DNA of 64,000 nucleotides from Isoetes taiwanensis (GCA_021234155.1 JAJEKV010000010.1:6732871-6796870), one strand, 5' to 3'; shown: positions 36,039 through 46,281, counted from the first letter of the stretch. Made by a program: numbers and translations. Notes: a model not told the origin generated them from the letters alone.

Positions 36039-36767
36039 ATGCCTCAATTGGGCGCCAAAGCTTTGGAGGGCATTTCGAATTTAGTTTTGATGTCAATCCT
36101 CGCCCAAATCCGAAGGAATTCTCTAGTTTTCCTTCGTATTTTGGCGAAGAATTGCATCAATTTGGTTGCTTGGACCGTGGAGCTCGGAAAGCGATCACGC
36201 CGACTCAATTCGATCTATGGCAGAGGTAACTGTTCTATTAATTTCGGCCAATGACAATGAGTAATTCTTTTTTGAATACAGAAACTGAAAGGCCAATTCC
36301 GGGTGGAGGTGCCCAAGAACTGCTTGCCCTACAAAAATCAATATAATCGGAAGGAACAGGTCGATGAGAATGCTCTTCGAGCTTCTGGTGCAATGAATAT
36401 TGATCTCTGGGCGTGGGGGAATCAGATCCCATCGATCCGATCACCAGAAGACATCCTGAATTTCATTCTCCATCGGGGCTTATTCATTTTGCCTGTAAGG
36501 GTAATCAAGGTCTGCTTGGCTATTGCAATAATATTTCAAGTAATTCCGATGTGCATTTGAGAACAATGTACAATCAATTGTGTGGAGTGCATTGCAATAT
36601 GGTAGCACATTGTAATTACCTCCAACAGTGTAACTATTTCTTAACCAACAGGTCTAAGAATACAGAAGAACTGCAAGCTTCCAATCAAAGGTTGCTTATG
36701 GAGGTGGAGTCACTTAAACAAGGATTGAAGAGATGCTCGAGGACAATGACAAACCGGAGAGGAAGTT
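36039..36767 (+). pseudogene. Unknown gene with coiled-coil C-terminus
   Basis: Open frames suggest exon 1 (about 36,030-36,225, donor GTAACT) and exon 2 (from about 36,282) with a segment VEVPKNCLPYKNQYNRKEQ. After a frame change near 36,490 comes a Cys-rich stretch and then a heptad-like helix (EELQASNQRLLMEVESLKQ). The splice junction does not keep frame. I do not recognise the protein. Confidence 0.35.
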
Positions 36768-37034
36768 AAAAAGACTGAAAAATGACACCACTTGGGCATG
36801 AGGGAGAGGAAAAAAAACCGAAGGCCCTAAATATACTTGCCCCTAGTGGTGGGGGCTTCAAGAAGGATCCACGCTATTAAAAATCTGTGGATCCTACTAT
36901 GGCTGAAAAGAAGAAGAGAAAAACCTTGTAATATGGCTAGTTTGTTGAAAAAAAGCTTGTAACTAAAGATGATGTTATAGATATGTTGAAGCTTCCCCGA
37001 GCTAACCATTTAAGAAAAGCTGCTTCTTTGAACA

Positions 37035-38842
37035 GTGCTTATTGAATTGGGAAAGAGTCAAAGTGCTGATAACATGCAAGAATTATGTGACAATGTGGGT
37101 ATCAATGACAAGCTTACATTGCTCTCTTTAGATGTTTGCGGGATGGTATCAAGCAAATGTGGTATTACGAAGACCATACCGCCAAGACTTCGCTTATGTC
37201 GAGCAAGCGTAACAAAGAGGAATGCGTAAGTACCACGAACATTTGGGAGAGATGTACCGATCACCACATCCGCGTGCACTTGGGATCACTAATCACTGGG
37301 AAAAGTAAGAAGAAGGGTGGCTCCGGAAATGATCTATTTGTTCTTAATGAGAAGAATAATTGTTGGATGGATCTCTCTAAAATGCTTCTTCTGTTAGTTC
37401 GCTTCTATGATATGAAAGTGGAAGAATGTGGAGGGAAACTCCAAATTGCTATAAAGTTGGATGAGATGGAACTGATCAAAGGTGAAAAGTATGAGAGGGT
37501 TTCTTTGACATTAATGAACAGTATGTTGTCAAATTCGATAATGAGGAAGGGAAGTTCTCTGTTCAATCGAGGGACCATATTTGGTGGATAGGGATATTTC
37601 AAGTACCGGAAGAAAATCATGGTGTTCTTCGTGGGTCTTTCAAATAGACACCTATTCCTACTATTATTGCTGCTCATGGAGTCCGGGAGAGAAGCTTCCG
37701 TGTTCCCCGGCTACGGAGATTACGAGGTTGAATGACATCCGGCTGATCTAAAGACCATCAAGTGCATGTATAACATGAAACATGGTTCGGTAAGACTACC
37801 CACGCATGTCCTTACTTGTTTGTATGCTAGGGTAGATGATAAGGGGAAGGGAATGAGTACTCTCGAATGTGACCGGATGCTTGAACCAACGCGAGAGAAG
37901 GAGGACAAAACTTTGATCCCCGTACTTGCAATTCCCGTGAAGAGAGTACATATTTGCACTCTCCATGCCTTTCTAAGAATAGTGGATAAGATGGTGTACA
38001 TGAGCATTCTTTTGCTTGGAATAAGTCTCCACAATCAGCCCGAGAAAAAGTGTATGAAAGATGTTGAGAACATGCTTTCCGATCTTGGTCTTCATGGTGG
38101 TGACTATAAAATCCTCGCAAGATCCTAAGAAGGGAGGCAAGGTTCCTTGTAAACCATCTATGGGTGGGGTGAAAGCGAAGAGATTTCTGCCTTGTACTAA
38201 ATTACGTAAGAATGGATCATTGCCAACTGGAAAGTGGGAGGGGTATAAGGACTTGCTGGAAGCAGAAGATGACCGTACTTCACGGGGGAGGGCAAAACTA
38301 AAGAAAATTAAAGCGTGGCGTAATCCGAAAGCAATCCGGTAACTTTGATGGCAGAGAAGAAAATGGTGGGTGGAAAGTTAGATGAATTCAGAGTAGCAGT
38401 AACTGAATTCACGAAGTCGTTTATACAAGCATGGGGAGAATGCAATGTCACACATTACATTCATATACTTCACGCCCATGGCTTGTGGTTTGCCAAAGAG
38501 TACGGGAGCTTGGGAATATGGAATACGCAGGGAATGGAGAAGTCACATAAGCAAGCCAAGAATGCTTTTTTCAGGTTCACACAACATCGAGGTTCGTGTG
38601 GTAACTCATTGCAACAGATGTGCCAATGGTTCTATAGAAGGATTATCTGCAAGCTAGAGAAAAAAGATAAAGCTAAACAAGACACGACGTTGGCTAGAAT
38701 ATTGAGGAGAAAAGTTGAGGAGGAAAAAAAGAAACGTATATGGTGTAGCTCTAGTGCAGCAAGACAAGTTAAAGGCAAAGTGGCGATCCACAAGGATCGG
38801 GGCGAGGGTAGAAGATATACTTACTGGGAATCAATTGTATGA
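37035..38842 (+). pseudogene. Transposase-like multi-piece gene relic
   Basis: Successive plus-strand frames look like one broken protein of about 550 residues: 37,136-37,591 (with KLDEMEL), 37,766-38,110 (with VHICTLHAFLRIVDKM and DLGLHGGDYKI), 38,100-38,340 (with KPSMGGVKAKRFLP) and 38,345-38,842 (with THYIHILHAHGLWFAKEYGS, then NTQGMEKSHKQAKNAF and a basic tail). The last part, a conserved Glu/His helix near the end of a HYIH-HG segment, is reminiscent of the RNase-H-fold end of DDE transposases, but I cannot assign a superfamily. At least three frameshifts are present. Palindromes begin 134 bases after its stop. Confidence 0.4.
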
Positions 38843-38975
38843 ATAAATTCATATTAATGTATAACTATTGACCATGATGTGCAACTATAATGTTTCAAAT
38901 ATGTTAGGTTGGCGGCGTGGGCGCGGTCTGCGAACTTAGTTGGTATTCAATTGCTTGAATGACAAGTATTATTAT

Positions 38976-39002
38976 GCACCGTGGGCCACGGTCGCGCGAA
39001 AT
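38976..39002. repeat. GCACCGTGG-type palindrome (imperfect)
   Basis: GCACCGTGGGCCACGG core with an extended CGCGCGAAAT right side. First of the series downstream of the transposase-like relic. Confidence 0.7.
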
Positions 39003-39034
39003 GAAGTTGGGAATTAGTTATAGATTAACTGCTA

Positions 39035-39058
39035 TTCGCACCGTGGCCACGGTGCGAA
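39035..39058. repeat. Perfect 24-bp palindrome
   Basis: TTCGCACCGTGG followed exactly by its reverse complement, no loop. This is the cleanest member of the family. Confidence 0.95.
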
Positions 39059-39090
39059 AGCATTTGGTTTCCGTGGCTATCTTTTGCCGT

Positions 39091-39112
39091 TTTCGCACGG
39101 TAGCAACGGTAC
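39091..39112. repeat. Degenerate GCACCGTGG-type palindrome
   Basis: TTTCGCACGGTAGCAACGGT, a decayed version 32 bases after the perfect copy. Confidence 0.55.
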
Positions 39113-39229
39113 TCTTTATATAATTATCTTTGTTATCGATGTTGTCTGCTTTTGATATTTGTTCTAAGTCATTACATTGCATATTTATCAATCTTGTCCA
39201 CTCATTTGTTGCATTACAGTTCAGAGACA

Positions 39230-40213
39230 ATGGCGCAGAATAGCGGTAATGCCGGATCTAACAATCCCAACAACCAAAGAACAGAAGAGAAGGCGCCTGC
39301 GGGCGCACATCATGGTGAAGACAAATGAGGGCAGCGCCACTAACTATGTCGGTGCTTCTAACAACCGAACGAGCACCGCCTTCCGAGCCGTAAAACATCC
39401 ATCAAGCGTGTCCGGACGCCGTAGTTCGAAATGTTGCCAATGACGCAGGGAGATTTTTTAGAGACATACCTTCCGAGCCAAGGCGTGTTTACCTTTCTCT
39501 TCTCGCCATTTAGTCGGAGAAGGAACCTTCGTGGTCGGTGCACCGTATGCGTCATGGAGTTCCCGTGTACTCGATGATTGCATCGCCGTTAACGCCGATG
39601 TGGTAGTTGCACCGCATTAACGGCGTTACTGTTCCTTCGATGGGAGCTGACACCTTGCTTGAGGCACTCCATTCCTTCGTTGTGTGGCACAGGTTGATGG
39701 CTTCTTTGACGCCAACTCCTAACTCATTCTCTGTACTGGCTAATGAGATAGATTACATAACCGGACTTCCTCGTAGAGTGCCGGAAGTTGGATTGGTGGA
39801 GATAAACCGGGGGCGGACTTGCTTGGAGCCGACAATGAGAATGCTAAGCCCCATGAGGATGACCATCGATGGATGTGCATGTCCAGATGTTCTGTTGGTG
39901 ATGTGCCCGTCGAAACGTTCCTATTGCTGTTCAAGCAGTTTTTGAACCCCTGAATATTATGTACTCGGGTGTCCCTTTCCAGGTCCCTATGACAGCTCAA
40001 TTAGAAGAAAATATCGTTCTACAAGAGGCAACTGCAGTACCTGTGACGGTTGTGCCTGAAACCATTGTACCGGAATCATGCATGAGTGGTTCCCGCGTGA
40101 TGAGCACTGTAGTCGTGGAATCCAAATAGACGTAAGAGGAAGACTAAGCCTAAGCAGCTGCAGAAGAAACAGGTTCTCTGCAAAGGCCCTCCTAAGTTGA
40201 ATAAGAAGGGCCA
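39230..40213 (+). pseudogene. Unknown nuclear-type protein relic with basic tail
   Basis: Starts ATGGCGCAGAATAGC (MAQNSGNAGSNNPNNQR). Coding-like pieces then follow in different frames: DAGRFFRDIPSEPRRVYL near 39,440, VPVETFLLLFKQFLNP near 39,900, VPFQVPMTAQLEENIVLQE near 39,975, and a Lys/Arg-rich end NPNRRKRKTKPKQLQKKQ at about 40,120-40,213 that would act as a nuclear localisation signal. No family recognised. It ends 20 bases before the histone-like ORF. Confidence 0.35.
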
Positions 40214-40233
40214 CCGCTTAATCAAAAGTTAAG

Positions 40234-40558
40234 ATGGATCGCGAAAAATCCGGCACTTCCGAACCACGTGGAGTGGGTGCTTCCAAGCTCACAATGGCTA
40301 GAATATGTAAGGAGGTGGTTCAGAGAGATACTGATAAGATGAAGAGGGATGGTGCAAGGTACCGGAGAGCTGGTTCTGATTTTCCAATGCCGAATCAGTG
40401 ACTCGATTCACTGCAGATGCCCTTGATGCTCGCGACGAGGGCCACCGAGAATCACATGGTCGTTTCTTCAAGACTGTGTGAAATGTGCTGTGCATTCCAA
40501 GAGAGTGACAATAATGAGGCAGGATATTGCCTTGACAAATTACTTCCGAGGCATGTAA
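40234..40558 (+). pseudogene. Divergent histone H3/CENH3-like gene, frameshifted
   Basis: ATG at 40,234 opens MDREKSGTSEPRGVGASKL, then MARICKEVV (compare the H3 alpha-1 pattern KLPFQRLVREI). The frame stops at 40,399. Immediately after, another frame reads RFTADALDA, a third reads ATENHMVV, and the last reads CAVHSKRVTIM and RQDIALTNYFRG to TAA at 40,556. Together these follow H3 alpha-2/alpha-3 in order: RF--AL-AL-EA-E, then CAIHAKRVTIM-KD--LAR. TADAL and an Arg after VTIM resemble centromeric CENH3 more than canonical H3 (Pro there). The N-terminal tail is short (about 20 residues versus about 45) and the alpha-1/alpha-2 loop is longer. About 108 residues in total. Two or three frameshifts may be real or sequence errors. 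Confidence 0.6.
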
Positions 40559-40650
40559 AGTGTTTTATATTAATGAAACGATCTTTGTTGTATATTTTGT
40601 TTGCTTGCTAAGTTTTTTGATTGTATCTATTCTCTATGTGTACTTACAAT

Positions 40651-40787
40651 GCACCGTTGCCACGGTGCGAAATGGGTATAAATTACTTTGTGAGGGAGGT
40701 ATTTTCGCACCGTGACCATGGTGCGAAATTCCTGTAAGTTACTGTGTGAGGGCATGCAATTTCGCACCGTGGCCACTGTGCGAAATT
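40651..40787. repeat. Tandem array of three palindromes with similar spacers
   Basis: Palindromes at 40,651-40,673, 40,703-40,729 and 40,758-40,787, spaced 52-55 bases. The two spacers are related to each other (TTACT-TGTGAGGG in both), so the repeating unit is about 54 bp. Located 93 bases after the histone-like stop codon. Confidence 0.85.
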
Positions 40788-41177
40788 GAATCATTCCATA
40801 GAAGGTGAACCACAAGATCAAAGTGAGCATATTAACATGTTAGAGAATATATTAACATATTAGAGAACATTTAGAGAACGGCAAGTAATGGAATTATGTC
40901 CAAGTAACCTTCCCCTAGGTTTCTAACCCCTTCCCCTTCCCTCATGAGGTCTAACCCATGCATCTGGGTTAGGAGTCAAGAGCTCACGCTCCTCCCAGCC
41001 TGATTCTTCCCACCATATGGGGTACCTAGTCATTAGAAAAAGTAATTCCACAGGATGATGCAGGGTTGTAGTACACCCTAATAAGGCCATACATCTGTCC
41101 CCGGTTAATTTCATGAATGAACTCTGATATGTATACATCCAGAGAGTGTGCTAAATATCCAGCACGAAGAAGAGGCC
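40788..41177. other. Non-coding DNA
   Basis: No gene or structured repeat seen apart from a small C/T-rich patch near 40,907-41,010. Confidence 0.4.
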
Positions 41178-41474
41178 TCAATTGTTTGTAGCATCTCGTC
41201 CCGGATAAGGAGGGGGTTCAAGAAGTCCCCTCATTGCAAGTCTCCTATAACATTCAGATGGATTAATTTCCATCAGTGGCTCATGACCACAATCAAATCG
41301 CTCCAGAATGAAGTTGATCAACTCCATTGTAAGCTCCTTGGTGGGACTGTGGCGCAACCTCCACTCCAAGAAATGGTCCCATAGCTCATCCATTCCAGGC
41401 CGCACAGAATGCCTGGGGCATGCTTGCAGGCCTTCTGGAGTGGCCCAGGGAGGATTCGGTCCAATCATTTGCAA
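41178..41474 (-). CDS. Unknown ORF, paralog 1
   Basis: A 98-residue minus-strand frame with PPWATPEGLQAC, DELWDHFLEWRLRHSPTKE, NFILERFDCGHEPL and LLEPPPYPGRD. The same motif order appears in decayed form at 42,283-42,735. The family is unknown. Upstream lies a purine-rich low-complexity tract, as in its paralog. Confidence 0.5.
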   Translation of the reverse strand: MQMIGPNPPWATPEGLQACPRHSVRPGMDELWDHFLEWRLRHSPTKELTMELINFILERFDCGHEPLMEINPSECYRRLAMRGLLEPPPYPGRDATNN

Positions 41475-41477
41475 AGA

Positions 41478-41720
41478 GCACGAAGATTAAGTATCAAAGA
41501 ACAAGGAGCACGAAGATCAAGTAGCAAGGAGCATCAAGATCAAGTAGCAAGAAGCAAGGATCAAGGACGATCAAGGAGCAAGAAGTTCAAAAAAGAAGGA
41601 AGATCATGGAGCAAGAAAGTAAGGAACAAGATCAAGTAGCAAGATCAAGAGCAAGGAACAAGATGAAGTAGCGAAGAACAAACATCAAGATCAAGTGGCA
41701 AGGAACAAGGAAGACCAAAG
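41478..41720 (+). repeat. AAG/GATCAAG-rich low-complexity tract
   Basis: Degenerate repeats of units like AAGATCAAGTAGCAAGGAGC upstream (minus-strand sense) of paralog 1. A comparable GGAGCAGACAAGAAATTAGT tract occurs at 42,745-42,940. Confidence 0.8.
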
Positions 41721-41890
41721 ACCAAAGGTGAGAAGTGAAAGCAAGCTGAAAGAATTTATAGCTACGAATCCAATAATGTTGAAGTATAATACTAATACTG
41801 TTGAAGTATAATACCAAGAATGATGAAGAATAATACCAATAATGCTGAAGTATTTTACCATTCGGTGGTTGTAAGAAAACGGGATCTGCG

Positions 41891-41920
41891 TATTTCGCAC
41901 CGTAGCCACGGTGCGAAATA
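41891..41920. repeat. 30-bp near-perfect palindrome
   Basis: TATTTCGCACCGTAG against CCACGGTGCGAAATA; one mismatched pair at the centre. Confidence 0.95.
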
Positions 41921-42282
41921 GGCACTTCAATAATTTGTAAATGAAGCGATTTCAAGACCGCGTGGCTCTGATTGCCAAATATGACCACAAATAGAACAAT
42001 CACATGAAAAAATACAAGGAAAATGGTAGAAGATATTACTTAATTACTTAATTGCACGAAAATCACTTAATTACACGAAGATGTAACTTAATTACACGAA
42101 ACTCACTTGCTTATATATTTAATTTCTATGAAAATCTAGTTTATACACATATTCCAATGGAGTATCTTCACCGTGATATGTATGTATTATGTGTCTTGTG
42201 TGCTATGTAGCCATAGGTCACGTGTATCCCAAGGAATTGTATCCCGTGGGGGAATCTAGACAAGAACCACGGGATGTTGAAG
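41921..42282. other. Non-coding AT-rich DNA
   Basis: Short TTAATTACACGAA-type repeats occur around 42,040-42,110. No gene seen. Confidence 0.4.
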
Positions 42283-42735
42283 TCAAGGAACGGAATAGGA
42301 GCTTACCAATATCCACAAAAGATTTGTAATGGAAGTTGTAAAGTTCAATGAGGATATAAATCCTATTCTTCTCACTAGTAGGAATGACCGGAGGCGATCT
42401 TGATCCGTAGAGTAGGCCATGAAACCATGGAAAAGCATGTCCTTCAACCGTTCTAGCCTATCTTCTAAATCGAGGGGGTTCAAGAAGTCCCAAAGCACTT
42501 AGATTGAACCTTGCCTCGACTTCGAAGTGATCTCCTCCAAAGGAGGGAGATGACGAGTATAGCGATCGATAATGAAGTTGCTCACCTGCCCTTGCAAGCT
42601 CTGCGGGTTGGACCGTGACGCCATCGATGCTCCCAAAAGTTGCTAAAAAAATCATCAAAAGTGCACGTATTTCTGCCGCACGCTTGCAGGTATTCCGGAT
42701 CAGCCCAGCGAGGATGTTCTTGCAAAGTTACCATT
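42283..42735 (-). pseudogene. Unknown ORF, paralog 2 (frameshifted)
   Basis: Minus-strand pieces HPRWADPEYLQACGR, FWEHRWRHGPTR, then SNFIIDRYTRHLPPLEEI and VLWDFLNPLDLEDRLERLKD follow the same order as paralog 1, in two frames with a stop between. This indicates tandem duplication of one gene followed by decay. Confidence 0.5.
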
Positions 42736-42744
42736 TGCAAGAAA

Positions 42745-42940
42745 TTAGTGGAGCAGAAGAGAAATTAGTGGAGCAGACAGGGAGGCAAGGAGCAGACAAG
42801 AAATTAGTGGATCGGACAAGAAATTAGTGGAGCGTATTGGGGAGGCAAGGAGCGGACAAAAGAGGCGCATAAAGAGGGGAAAGAGGCAAAGAAGCGCATA
42901 AGAAGCGGACAAAGAGGCAAGGAGCAAACAAGAAGCAAAG
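42745..42940 (+). repeat. GAAATTAGTGGAGCAGACAAG-type low-complexity tract
   Basis: Imperfect tandem units (AGACAAGAAATTAGTGGA and GGAGGCAAGGAGC) directly upstream of paralog 2 in its own orientation. Confidence 0.8.
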
Positions 42941-43191
42941 ACAATGATAGACAGTGAAGGCATAGATGCCTATTTAAAGAGAAATTAGGTATATATGCCA
43001 TTATACGAGTGCCATACAAGTATGTATATAATCCAATAATTTCTATGTATATCACGATCAATAATTTTGGTGCGTACATACCATCAATAATTTTGGTGGG
43101 TATAAATATACATCAAATTGCCGAAAGTCGCGACAACATTGGCCATGTGGCCTCCTCCTCACAGTCCTGAGCGTGATTCCATCACCGCAAG

Positions 43192-43503
43192 ATGAATCAC
43201 GAAAACTTCAAGCAGTGTCGCGAGCGAGAAATACCAATGGAAGACTGGATGACCACTGCCGCTCTCAATCCTCGCTATTATCCTGATCCCTTCGATGTTA
43301 TCATCCATCTAATATGGAATAGAGAGCATCAAATGTACATGATAGAAAAAAGATCACTGGGGTGCTCGGTGACAATGACTCGAAGAGTCCCCCTAAATCA
43401 ATACTTGTCATCCGGATCATATTGTCAATACTTATTTGAAGAGTTCATGATCGTGTATTTTTTGTACATTATGCTCGTATATATAACCAATAATGCTTTC
43501 TGA
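43192..43503 (+). CDS. Conserved unknown ORF with PDPFDV-IHLIWN motif
   Basis: A 103-residue frame: MNHENFKQ, then MEDWMTTAALNPRYYPDPFD, then VIIHLIWN, then a basic middle and hydrophobic end. Homologous to the relic at 1,781-2,002. A further coding-like frame downstream at about 43,672-43,846 (VIHLHRVPGVHVYEINRI) may be its continuation or a related unit. Family unknown. Confidence 0.45.
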   Translation: MNHENFKQCREREIPMEDWMTTAALNPRYYPDPFDVIIHLIWNREHQMYMIEKRSLGCSVTMTRRVPLNQYLSSGSYCQYLFEEFMIVYFLYIMLVYITNNAF

Positions 43504-44104
43504 TTGCATGTCAATAATTTTGTTCGATATAAGTACAACTCCATTCATTCAATTAGGAGAAGGCATCCATTTGCTATGTCTCGGCACGGTTATTCTTATT
43601 ACTGGGGGGTCTACCTTCCCTATAGACTCCATTACTTGCACTATGAAATATAATGATCTTTATAGATGTTCTCGAGGGGTATCCCCTTGATTCCCGGGCT
43701 GAAAGGGGTAGCGAGAGGGTCGAAATCATTCTTCCAACGGGTTTATCGTGTTGTTATCCACCTTCATCGGGTTCCGGGCGTCCACGTCTATGAGATTAAT
43801 CGCATCACTCAACTTGCTGCTCATGATGATCCCGATTGCGAATGATCTTCTGCATTTATGTATGTTATGCCTCTTATATGAGTTCTAAATTCTGTTACTA
43901 GAATATTTCAGACATTCTCTAGTTATAAGTATGTAACCATAAGAGATAGAAACATATGATCCATCTATTTACCGCACATTTTCAATTTGGAAAGCTCTTG
44001 GCCATTTTCCTTACATGTAGATTCTAAATTCAGATAAGCATTCTCTTCGCAGTGTGTGTAGTCACGGTCTTGAAATTGCACACTCCAAAGACGTTGGAAT
44101 CTGC

Positions 44105-44136
44105 TATTTTTCGCCGGTGGCGGCGGTCGCGAAATA
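44105..44136. repeat. TCGCCGG-variant palindrome
   Basis: TATTTTTCGCCGGTGGCGGC core with a CGCGAAATA right end. It sits between convergent ORFs. Confidence 0.7.
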
Positions 44137-44163
44137 GACCTTTCCACATAATGTGGAATAGTC

Positions 44164-44188
44164 ATTTCGCCGCGTACGCGTGCGAATA
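44164..44188. repeat. CGCGTACGCG palindrome
   Basis: ATTTCGC, then CGCGTACGCG, then TGCGAAT; 28 bases after the preceding palindrome. Confidence 0.75.
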
Positions 44189-44220
44189 TTTGTTAGTTGT
44201 AAGCCGCGGACAACCGGGTC

Positions 44221-44243
44221 TTCGCACCGTGGCCACGGTGCAA
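44221..44243. repeat. GCACCGTGG-type palindrome
   Basis: TTCGCACCGTGG against CCACGGTGCAA, nearly identical to the perfect copy at 39,035. Confidence 0.9.
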
Positions 44244-44354
44244 GTAAAATAGAAGCGTAAAACAAATTAAAATGAAACTGAAGTTTATGTTCGATATAAC
44301 AAGAATAGTTTATGTTCAAACAAGTCTTTGCATTAATTGACAATGGTTACAACT

Positions 44355-45911
44355 TCATTTTCTTAGAAACATGTAAGTCATCGGACACTTCGACTTCTTC
44401 CAATTCGGACTCTGCAGACCAAACCGATCCAACGGTACATAAAGGCGAGGAATGCTGGGCTCCCTCTCTTCCCAAGTCAGTCGAATTGGAGCCTTATCCA
44501 CGCCGGACAAGGCCAATGCAGCTCTACTGGCAGCCATAGAATACATACTAAAGCCACCAAAAATATGCGTGGCGATATCTCTCCTAACAGCCACTACTCG
44601 ATCAGAATTGGCAGATAATGGGATGTGATTACCAATCAACGAGAGGGCCTTGAGTTTCAAGACCTCTTCTGGTCCATATGGGCTGTACTTAGAATGGAAC
44701 ACAACGATCTCTCCCTTATAAAGGTAGCCCATATAGTGGGTGATACTTGCATCTCTGCCAAGGGTAACTCTGTCATGTCTGGCGCAAAAATCATCCACAA
44801 AAATCTCCTGCGCAATAAACAATCGTTCTTAGGCACTTAACAAAATAAGCAAACTTATGGTAGCTTACCTCCACTTCATCAGATGCAATAACCTCTTTGG
44901 TAGAAATGTTGATGGACGACCTTGAAGAGCTTGATTCGCTCTTTGATACTTGTTTTGCACTATCCTTTTTAGCTTCTGATGTACTCGCCTCGAACTTTAC
45001 TTCTGAGACTTCAAGCCCATTTCTGCCATCTCTAGAACTCTATCAAAAGCATTCTCAGGAGCTATTGAAGTTCCATCATAAGTTAAGAGATCGTGCAGGT
45101 CCCTAGGCATTTCAGGCTCGAAGTCAATGAAGTCGTCTAGACCAACAACGAAAGCATAGATTTGTCCAAGGACCTCATCTTCCCTCAAACCAGTAATGGA
45201 AGATATATCGTGGAGAAGAAGATAGTCCTTCCCTCCTATGTTAACTGGCAAGGCTTCCGTGACACCCCATCTATCAAGATTCTCTTCATGCTCGTCTACG
45301 TCTTCATCCTCGTCCTCGTCGAGCTTTTCCACCAGTTCCTTCTCTTTCTCTGCATCAAATACCTCCTCTACAGGTGACTGAGGTTCTGCAATAGCCTTCA
45401 CCTGTGGTTCTTCCCTATCTGTTGGTGGAACCGTATATATCATGTAAGTAGCAAACATGATGTCAACTGGATATAAATTATCCTTCCCATCCTTCTCACA
45501 TAAGTCGGCTGGCAGTCTCTTGAACGACCTTCGAACCTTATCTTGGTCACCTTTGGGAAAAAGCTTCAGAAAGGACTTTAGACTCAATACAATCTTCCCA
45601 GTCGAGGGAGAAGGACGCGCTTCAGTTTCTGCCACGGCCATGAAACCATGAATGTACTGACCATACACGTCACTGTGTTTGTTAGCCTCAGAGATTATAT
45701 CTACCGTTAGGCAGAAGTTATTGTAGACTACAGTGGCGTCTACCGGGTTTTCAGGCTGTTGAGCGAACTCATCTGGGTGTGACGGCCCGATACTCGCTTC
45801 CTTCCCGACGATCCGGTCATACCATGCACGAACTGTTCCCAAGCTTTCTCGACTGCCGTTTGACATTGCGGAATTGTAGCCCTCCTTTAGTGCAATAAAA
45901 ACCTGATCGCC
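44355..45911 (-). pseudogene. Two-exon gene for an acidic-region protein of unknown function
   Basis: Exon 1 runs from an AG acceptor near 45,911 (or an internal ATG at 45,866, MSNGSRESLGTVRAWYDRIV) to a GT donor at 44,868. Exon 2 runs from 44,807 (EIFVDDFCARHDRVTLGRD) to a stop at 44,355. The intron is 61 bp with GTAAGC and GCGCAG ends. Features are a folded N-terminal region with VYGQYIHGFMAVAETEARPS, a Glu/Asp-rich linker around residues 200-225 of exon 1, a Ser-rich segment before the donor, and a compact exon 2 domain with GFSMYSMAASRAALALSG. A single-base frameshift near 45,010 breaks exon 1. The exon structure is convincing; no family recognised. Palindromes lie just beyond both ends. 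Confidence 0.5.
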
Positions 45912-45983
45912 TAAAAGTAAGTGCACATGAAATGACGCGGCCTTGAAACTAAAATGTCTTAAGTGTCCCGGCGAAATATGTAT

Positions 45984-46204
45984 GCGCCGCGGGCTACCGC
46001 GGTGCGAAACAAATATAAACCCCAAAGACAACAATAAGGTATTATTACGGGGCTGGCCCGCGGTCGCGATATTTTGCCGAAAAAAGAAGGCCAAATTTAT
46101 GTTAATCGCAAAACATACTACCGCGGTAGCCCGCGGTCGCGAAAACTACACAACACGACTACACGAACTCCACATATTTCGCCCGACGGTGGCCCGCGGT
46201 GCTA
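45984..46204. repeat. Cluster of four CCGCGG-variant palindromes
   Basis: Palindromes at 45,984-46,009, 46,047-46,070, 46,118-46,144 and 46,177-46,204, spaced 59-71 bases. They carry the shared TTTCGC/GCGAAA shoulders but have CCGCGG-containing cores, a sub-family distinct from the GCACCGTGG type. Confidence 0.75.
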
Positions 46205-46281
46205 TCTTTGCAAAAAGGATATAAGTTATTGGCAAACAACACCGGGATTTGAACCCAAGAACACCATTGTTATTTATTTGT

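Noticed and set aside
38976-46204. CRISPR-like array
   Set aside because: The palindromes vary in sequence, lie mostly hundreds of bases to kilobases apart and have no unique uniform spacers; the setting is eukaryotic.
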